Shown here one piece after another: positions 58,431 through 64,000 of a stretch of DNA of 64,000 bases. Under the pieces are notes generated by a model. The model worked only from the letters and a program-made list of their open reading frames with translations. It was not told the DNA's origin and did no database searches. The DNA lies in the NCBI GenBank assembly GCA_029962745.1, contig CM057159.1, positions 29,157,575 to 29,221,574 on the forward strand. Reading direction: 5' to 3'. Position 1 is the first letter of the stretch. Each line of letters opens with the position of its first letter. The stretch comes from Echinometra lucunter. Lineage: Eukaryota; Echinodermata; Echinoidea; Camarodonta; Echinometridae. Position numbers and translations under genes: made by a program.

Positions 58431-59193
58431 ACAAAAAAACTGAATATAACAAAATGATAAATACTGCGTAGGTGTGTTCGTTTTCTTTTTATTCATGTTT
58501 TATTTTGGATTGTTCTGTCCCTTTAACTTTTATTCCTGGCAAAAAGCGAAATAGACAAAACAGGATAGAATGAGAGAGGATGATTGTCATCCTCCTTTAC
58601 AGCTCTGTAAGAAGATGAAAACATTTTTACCATCAAGCTTCTTTCTAATGTAGATTTGTGCTCAAGGCTTAGGGAGACTAGGGGCGCCGCGTTAACTTCA
58701 GAGCAGAAAATGCCGCCTCAAAATCTAGGGCTAAACATCTTGACTTATAGCGAGGAAATGACACAACACATCCATTAGAGCAAGGAGTATCAGTTACGCC
58801 TTCAAGATCTTCCTTTTCAACACTCGAAAATGTGTTTCGACACGATTATTCTTTCTCTAATCCAAGGAAAGGTCTATAGAATACGCAGTGCACAAATCCA
58901 CTTTGTTTTGACAAGTTACCATCACTCCGTCGCAAAAGGAGATTGTCAAAGTTCTCGTGTACTATAGAAAAATGAGACCATTGTTTTAACATTTTCATGG
59001 TAGAATACTGATAAAAAACATCAAATTCAGGGGATGAGAAAGCACTTTCTTTTGGATCTTTAAAAAAAAGTCTTTCATTGTTTATCTTTAAATAGAGTAC
59101 GTTTCGTTGTGAAAAAAAGCATCCCTACACGAACACACCAAAAAGGACAGAAAAAGAAAGTCATAGGATTCTCATGGAATATGTATCATAGCA
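58431..59193. other. gene-free stretch
   Basis: Nothing recognised. Confidence 0.5.
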
Positions 59194-59234
59194 CCACACA
59201 CACACACACACCCCACACACGCGCACACATTCAC

Positions 59235-59277
<43 letters not shown>

Positions 59278-59300
59278 CACACACACACACACACACACAT
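59194..59300 (+). repeat. (CA)n microsatellite
   Basis: CA repeat with CCCCA, GCGCA and CACCCTCA interruptions. Confidence 0.95.
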
Positions 59301-62300
59301 ATTTATCGGATATAGGAGAGAGGTCTGACCGTTTGTTGAATTCACTGGTACAGACATTTTGTGACCCTTCTGATCGAAACCAGGTTGCGACATAGCACAT
59401 TATGGTGTCAATTATTCAAATTCTATTTCAGTAATGAGTCTGTGAAGGTGTGACTTTATAAGACAAATTAACCATTGCTTACAAGATCACACCGAAGGGA
59501 ATAAAAATTTGAAGGGAAATACAAAGTGAAATGGAAGTTGATCCGGGGTGGCGTCATTAGAGAATGTGAGATGTAATAATGTGCAAGAACCAAATACTAT
59601 GAAGACCAATCATCCACACATTAAAAAAGTAACCACCTCACAAAAGGTCATCCATTAATTAACTTCGAATCTTACAAATTCATGTATAGGTGTTTTTGTC
59701 ATAGATAGGATCATTTAATTTGTTTGACACCATAGGACGTTTGGGCCTCATGCACTGAGTCATTCTGTTAAGTAAAATTCAGTTTTACGTAGTATGCAAT
59801 GGCTAGTTTCAATTACCACTCAGTAATTTTGTGAAAGTCCAGTGGTTAAGATAATGGCACCCGGGATAAAAGCTTCTGCTCTCATCCTTTGATAGAAACG
59901 CCTTTTCCCTCTTTGCAGTATTCAGCTCTTTAACCTTTCATGTACCAAGAATACCGACTGGCACATACTATATTAGCTGAATGGTCCTCTGTTCAATCCA
60001 AGATCTTTGCAAAATAACACATTTCCGGGCTTGGTGAGTTGCACTAACCCTTTATAGACACCCTGTATAGATTCAATTTACACTTGAAATACATTCATAA
60101 TGTCACCTATGCGAAATGCAACCTGTGTGGCGCATGAAAATCCTTTGTGTGGCTCATAAAGAGGTAAAGTTAGCAGCGAGAAGTGTTTTATTCGTCGACT
60201 TTCGATTTTGTGTGTTGTTGTTTGGAATTATGTTTTGTTATGTTTCTGTAGTATTGGTAGCTCAACTCGTTTGAGCAGCATTCTGCCCCCTCTTTCCCGT
60301 TCACTTGCACACTACCAAAGTTCTTGCATTTAGTCCCCAGTTATGATTTAAAGTTCATTTAATCTGTTAAACATTAAAACCATCACCGTTAACATCACCA
60401 AGAAATCATCGGGTAAAATCATGACATTCACATCTAACAAAGATCTTCCAAACAACCTCTCATCCAACCCCAACCTGATGCCCTCTTTCGAACCCATCTC
60501 TCTATCCAGGGGCACCCTTGTCTCCCTCTTCGACGCTCGGTTAGAGACCAGTTTTGCTCCTAATTAGGCCCATGGGCGGCAATACCGATAATTGCACCGA
60601 TTCCCTACGGGTTCTATCATTTATGATACGCCCTAGATGTGCCAACCCTTCTTCCAGGAAGAGAAAAAGAGAGAAAAAAAAACTGAGCTTGACATTTTCT
60701 ACATGATTGCGGTGAGACCAATGTCTTGTTTATTTGACCTGATCTACTCTGTAAACTTTATGCTTTTCTTTCTCTTGTATTTTGGTGTTTTCATCTGTAT
60801 CTATTTCTGTTCTTCTTTGTATTCCACGTCATAAATGTTTACCAGTCTATGATAATCTGCAGATTAAGGAGGGGAAAAAGTTTTGCATGTTAAACTATTA
60901 ATTCAGTTCTTTGACTTAGTTTAAAATCTGAATGATAATGTAAAGTATGTGCTATAGCAACTTTCCAGTCTGAAAAAAAACTTTAGATATTCCATTTCGT
61001 ACGGATTAATTAATTATCACCTCCTCCTTAGCGGCAAGTTTTCCTGATGGACTAATCTCTTAGCAAACTAAATATTGCCCACATTACAATTTATCTCCAT
61101 ACTCACTACAAGCATGACAAGGGTCAAATAAATTCCAAGAACATGGAGAAGGAGATCAGTTTCGACCTCTTGGTCAATAACTTTTCTCTCTTTCTGAGAA
61201 CGTATACAAGTTAGTTCTTGATACGTCGACATGCACCGCTGGAGGGATAAGCCATTAGGAACATGATGAAAGGGCATGTTTCTGGTTTGAGCTTTATTTT
61301 GCCCTTCATCCTGTCGAATGGCCCTAAGTACATTAAAGCCGGTGTATTGGATCTGTAATGATCGAAGTTCGTCCATTCACTTAGCAAATCCCTCACGTGA
61401 TCACTTGACATGAAGAGTAGGCAGAAGAAGCTAAATGGATTGCAACACATATTTCCCAATATATATAAACCACTCAGACTCCTCAGTCTGAAATATAATC
61501 GAATTTTCTCATCTAAGAATAGCATCACGTTTGTTATTAATGAAATGTCTGGTTAGGTATGCATTATAAATCAAGATTATGGCGCGAAAAGACATTTTTA
61601 CATGATAGAGTATGTGAGAGTGCCTTTGATTTCGCGATTTCATTTAATCAGTAATGCATGCCACGTAACACATAACGTCTGAGGACCACAGGTTCTATAA
61701 CCTCATTCAATTTTTCGACCTCAAAAGCCCTGAAGCGAGTGAGAAGTACATTTTGATTATTGATATACACGTACTAAAAGCCCTGGACACGTCACAAAAC
61801 AAAAGGTCCCGGGGAGAATTATTTATGCATCTTTATGACTTCTTTTTCCCACTCCATGTACAAGGAAAGATTTGTTGCACTGACACACTGCAGTTTAAAG
61901 CAGATAGCCATATCTATTATGGGTGATACCCAGCTGTAGCAAAGTTTGCTGTAGAAACCATTGTTACCATGGTTACCGCTGGGTTCCTGGACTCTACTGG
62001 ATCATTTTTATTTCGAAATCTCAATCAAATAAAAATTCCCAGATAGCCCTTTGTTGCACTAAACCCTCGATATTTTGCGCTAACTTTTTAAGAAATTGAT
62101 TGGTCCACAGCTTTTTGCCATTTTCTAAAATTTATTTCATTTATTTATTTTCCACATATGGGCTGGATCACCCTCTTCAGCCAGAGGCTGTTCTTCTGAG
62201 GGGTCCAGAATGCCATCGGGAGGCAAATAATTTTTCTCTTGTCTCGTCGGTTTTTCTTTTCTTTTTTGTTTGTTTGTTTGTTTGTTTGTTCTTGGGTTGT

Positions 62301-62390
62301 TTTTTTTCCCCGCCTCATACCCCATTGACTTGTAAAATAAAATGTCGCGGGGGGGGGGGGGGGGGTTGTCGTGTCGAATCTGAACAAGCC
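59301..62390. other. gene-free stretch
   Basis: About 3.1 kb without a recognised gene. TTTG repeats (about 62264-62290) and a G run of about 17 (62349-62365) lie near its end. Confidence 0.5.
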
Positions 62391-62814
62391 TTAAGCTCAC
62401 CGTACACTATACGATCCGACTGCGACCCGATTTTCGAACAAATGGCATTTTGCATTAAATGAAAGTTTAAACAAGTAAAAATTATCTTATTGGAAGTTTT
62501 GAGTAATGATAGGAATACTAAATTCGAAATTTTGGTTAACTGCAAGCCTTGTGGTCGGAGTAAAGGCCAAATCGGCTTCAAATCGTAGTCGATCGCAAGA
62601 TTGCTATAACGTCAATACGATTCGGAATTGAGTTCGCTTTTATTCCCACAGGGAGGCTTGCAATAGCCCGGAATTTCGATTTTAGTATTCATGCGTCTAT
62701 TCGAAACTTTGATCATTAAGATTTTCATGTTTGAATGATCATATCAAATACTATAACAAACTTTTTTCCAAAATCGGATCGCAGACGGATCGTTTAGTGT
62801 GCGACGGGCTTTAA
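62391..62814. mobile_element. MITE family E, diverged copy 2
   Basis: TTAA (62391-62394) and TTAA (62811-62814) flank inverted ends. The left has CGTACACTATACGATCCGAC then TGCGACCCGATTTT; the right, as reverse complement, has CGCACACTAAACGATCCGTC then TGCGATCCGATTTT. The end 'AGCCCGTCGCACAC' resembles AGCCCAGCGCACAC of the element at 49790-50147, so the two probably belong to one superfamily. No coding capacity. Confidence 0.75.
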
Positions 62815-63633
62815 AGATAAGAAAAAGAACCTTTCTGATGTATCAAATAATGCTTCACTGAGTTCGAGTCGCCTTAGTCGGTTGTGTGGGCCCATAAATA
62901 CTGCAGTGTGGATATTCATTTCATTAAGTGAAATAATGATTGTCCTTCGAAGATATCCACACATGTATTTGCTTTCATAACAAAGAACATGTATGGAGTA
63001 GAGAAAGTATCGGAAGAAGAAAAAAAAAACACAGGGGTAGAAATAAAAACGATGAGTACCGTGTCTGATAACATTTTCTGTTATGTATTACTGCTTTAAA
63101 AGATGAATATTCTACTGGGTTTCCAGCTTGATGTGACTTTGATTGCATTGATGAGATGGATTTCAGTAGGATTTGCAGCGGGATTCAACTGATTATATAA
63201 AACAACAAGAAACGCGATATTACAAAATGTCTGGATATACTCATCTGTTTTCATAATAAAATGTTTTGGGCGTCATGAAGGAGGGAGAGAATTCAGGGAT
63301 TAAAAAAAAACGATTACTGTGTCTGATACATTCTGATCTGTTATTACCGCGTCATGGATATTCTACCCAGGTTTCTAGCTCGATTTGACACTGATTCCAA
63401 TGATGAGATGGTTTCCCAATAGGATTACTTCAGCTATCATATCCTCCAGAGGGGCTGTGATGTAACAGCGTAAGGTGATGTTGTTGTGTTATTACGTTTC
63501 CCTTGTTTCAGTTTGCTAAATTCGGCTTTCATTTCTTTTGACCTAGTTGCCCTCTGGAGTAAAAGTCGTACAGGAACGCGTGCCTAGCACCTCAAATGCT
63601 TCATTCGATTTAATCTCTCCCCCTGTCCCTCTG
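62815..63633. other. gene-free stretch with a diverged local repeat
   Basis: No gene. Segments near 63035-63180 and 63295-63430 share 'ACTGTGTCTGATA...', 'TATTCTAC...GGTTTC(C/T)AG' and 'TGATGAGATGG', suggesting an old tandem duplication of about 255 bp. Confidence 0.4.

Positions 63634-63694
<61 letters not shown>
63634..63694 (+). repeat. (CT)n microsatellite
   Basis: About 30 CT units. The final 300 bp of the window after it hold nothing recognised. Confidence 0.97.
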
Positions 63695-63696
<2 letters not shown>

Positions 63697-64000
63697 CCTT
63701 CTCTCCCTTAATCTCTCTTATCACTAAGGCTCATATTCTCCGCAAAATTGTAAGGTTTTATTTTGATTTGATATCTTTGATTACTATTGCCTCGGTTGCT
63801 CTTTTTGTGCAGATTATTTCAACATTTTCTGAAGTAAATTGTATGCTTTTACATCATCAAGAGTAACGTCGATGATGTAAGTGCGAGTATACTAGTACGT
63901 TGTTATATACAATCCCTATCAGCACGTAAAATGCTATCAAACATGTCAGATGTGTATTGCGTCAGAAAGAATAAGGCTTAGCAAATGAAAACGAATGAGA

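Noticed and set aside
1..64000. CRISPR arrays, operons or bacterial-type elements
   Set aside because: The direct repeats seen are microsatellites, MITEs or tandem duplications without regular spacers, and gene structure is eukaryotic.

Overview
The window is AT-rich metazoan nuclear DNA containing one clearly recognisable protein-coding gene in a sea of repeats. Long introns and intergenic space, abundant microsatellites, tRNA-derived SINEs with an 'AGCGCTATA...AATCCA(GAATATTATT...)' type 3' end, fold-back DNA elements and fragments of non-LTR retrotransposons suggest a marine invertebrate deuterostome. An echinoderm, probably a sea urchin, is my best guess; this rests on general familiarity with such repeats, not on a search. 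A 500-base run of N (33501-34000) marks a scaffold gap.

The one confident gene is at 17392-18843 (+): an uninterrupted 483-codon, seven-transmembrane, class A biogenic-amine receptor. It most resembles the alpha2-adrenergic / octopamine-tyramine group. A CCAAT box plus TATA box at 14662-14724, about 2.7 kb upstream, is a candidate promoter that would imply a 5' non-coding exon. AATAAA at 19894 is a candidate polyadenylation signal, giving a 3' UTR of about 1.1 kb. A second, tentative gene is a 76-codon ORF at 46773-47003 (-) with a strong start context and one predicted membrane span. A 98-codon open stretch at 30889-31185 (+) is weaker still.

The rest is accessory DNA. Region by region: purine/pyrimidine tracts and a 324-bp MITE (1-3.6 kb); a fold-back element (5.2-5.5 kb); a LINE ORF2 tail and degenerate tandem repeats (7.9-8.9 kb); a GAA microsatellite, MITE, SINE, MITE and fold-back (9.9-13.9 kb); the receptor locus (14.6-19.9 kb); mostly featureless DNA (19.9-28.5 kb); a dense nest of MITE, SINE, palindromic SINE pair, nested TIR elements, LINE tail with target-site duplication, and a 292-bp palindrome (28.6-32.7 kb); the gap and a second, oppositely oriented copy of the first MITE (34.4 kb); microsatellites and a 420-bp tandem duplication (38-41.8 kb); the small membrane-protein candidate (46.8 kb); two SINEs, a perfect hairpin and a MITE (48.7-50.6 kb); a 477-bp ATT/ATC microsatellite (53.0-53.5 kb); a 1.8-kb TIR-bounded complex built from 106-bp and 725-bp tandem duplications carrying five perfect TGACGTCA palindromes (55.6-57.4 kb); another tandem duplication (58.1-58.4 kb); and a last MITE (62.4-62.8 kb).

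Nothing suggests a multi-gene system or operon. The best candidates for undescribed biology are the 725-bp CRE-bearing element, a tRNA-like SINE head whose anticodon position reads UCA, the small membrane protein, and the receptor's ligand identity. Many apparent ORFs are translations of microsatellites or palindromes and are omitted.
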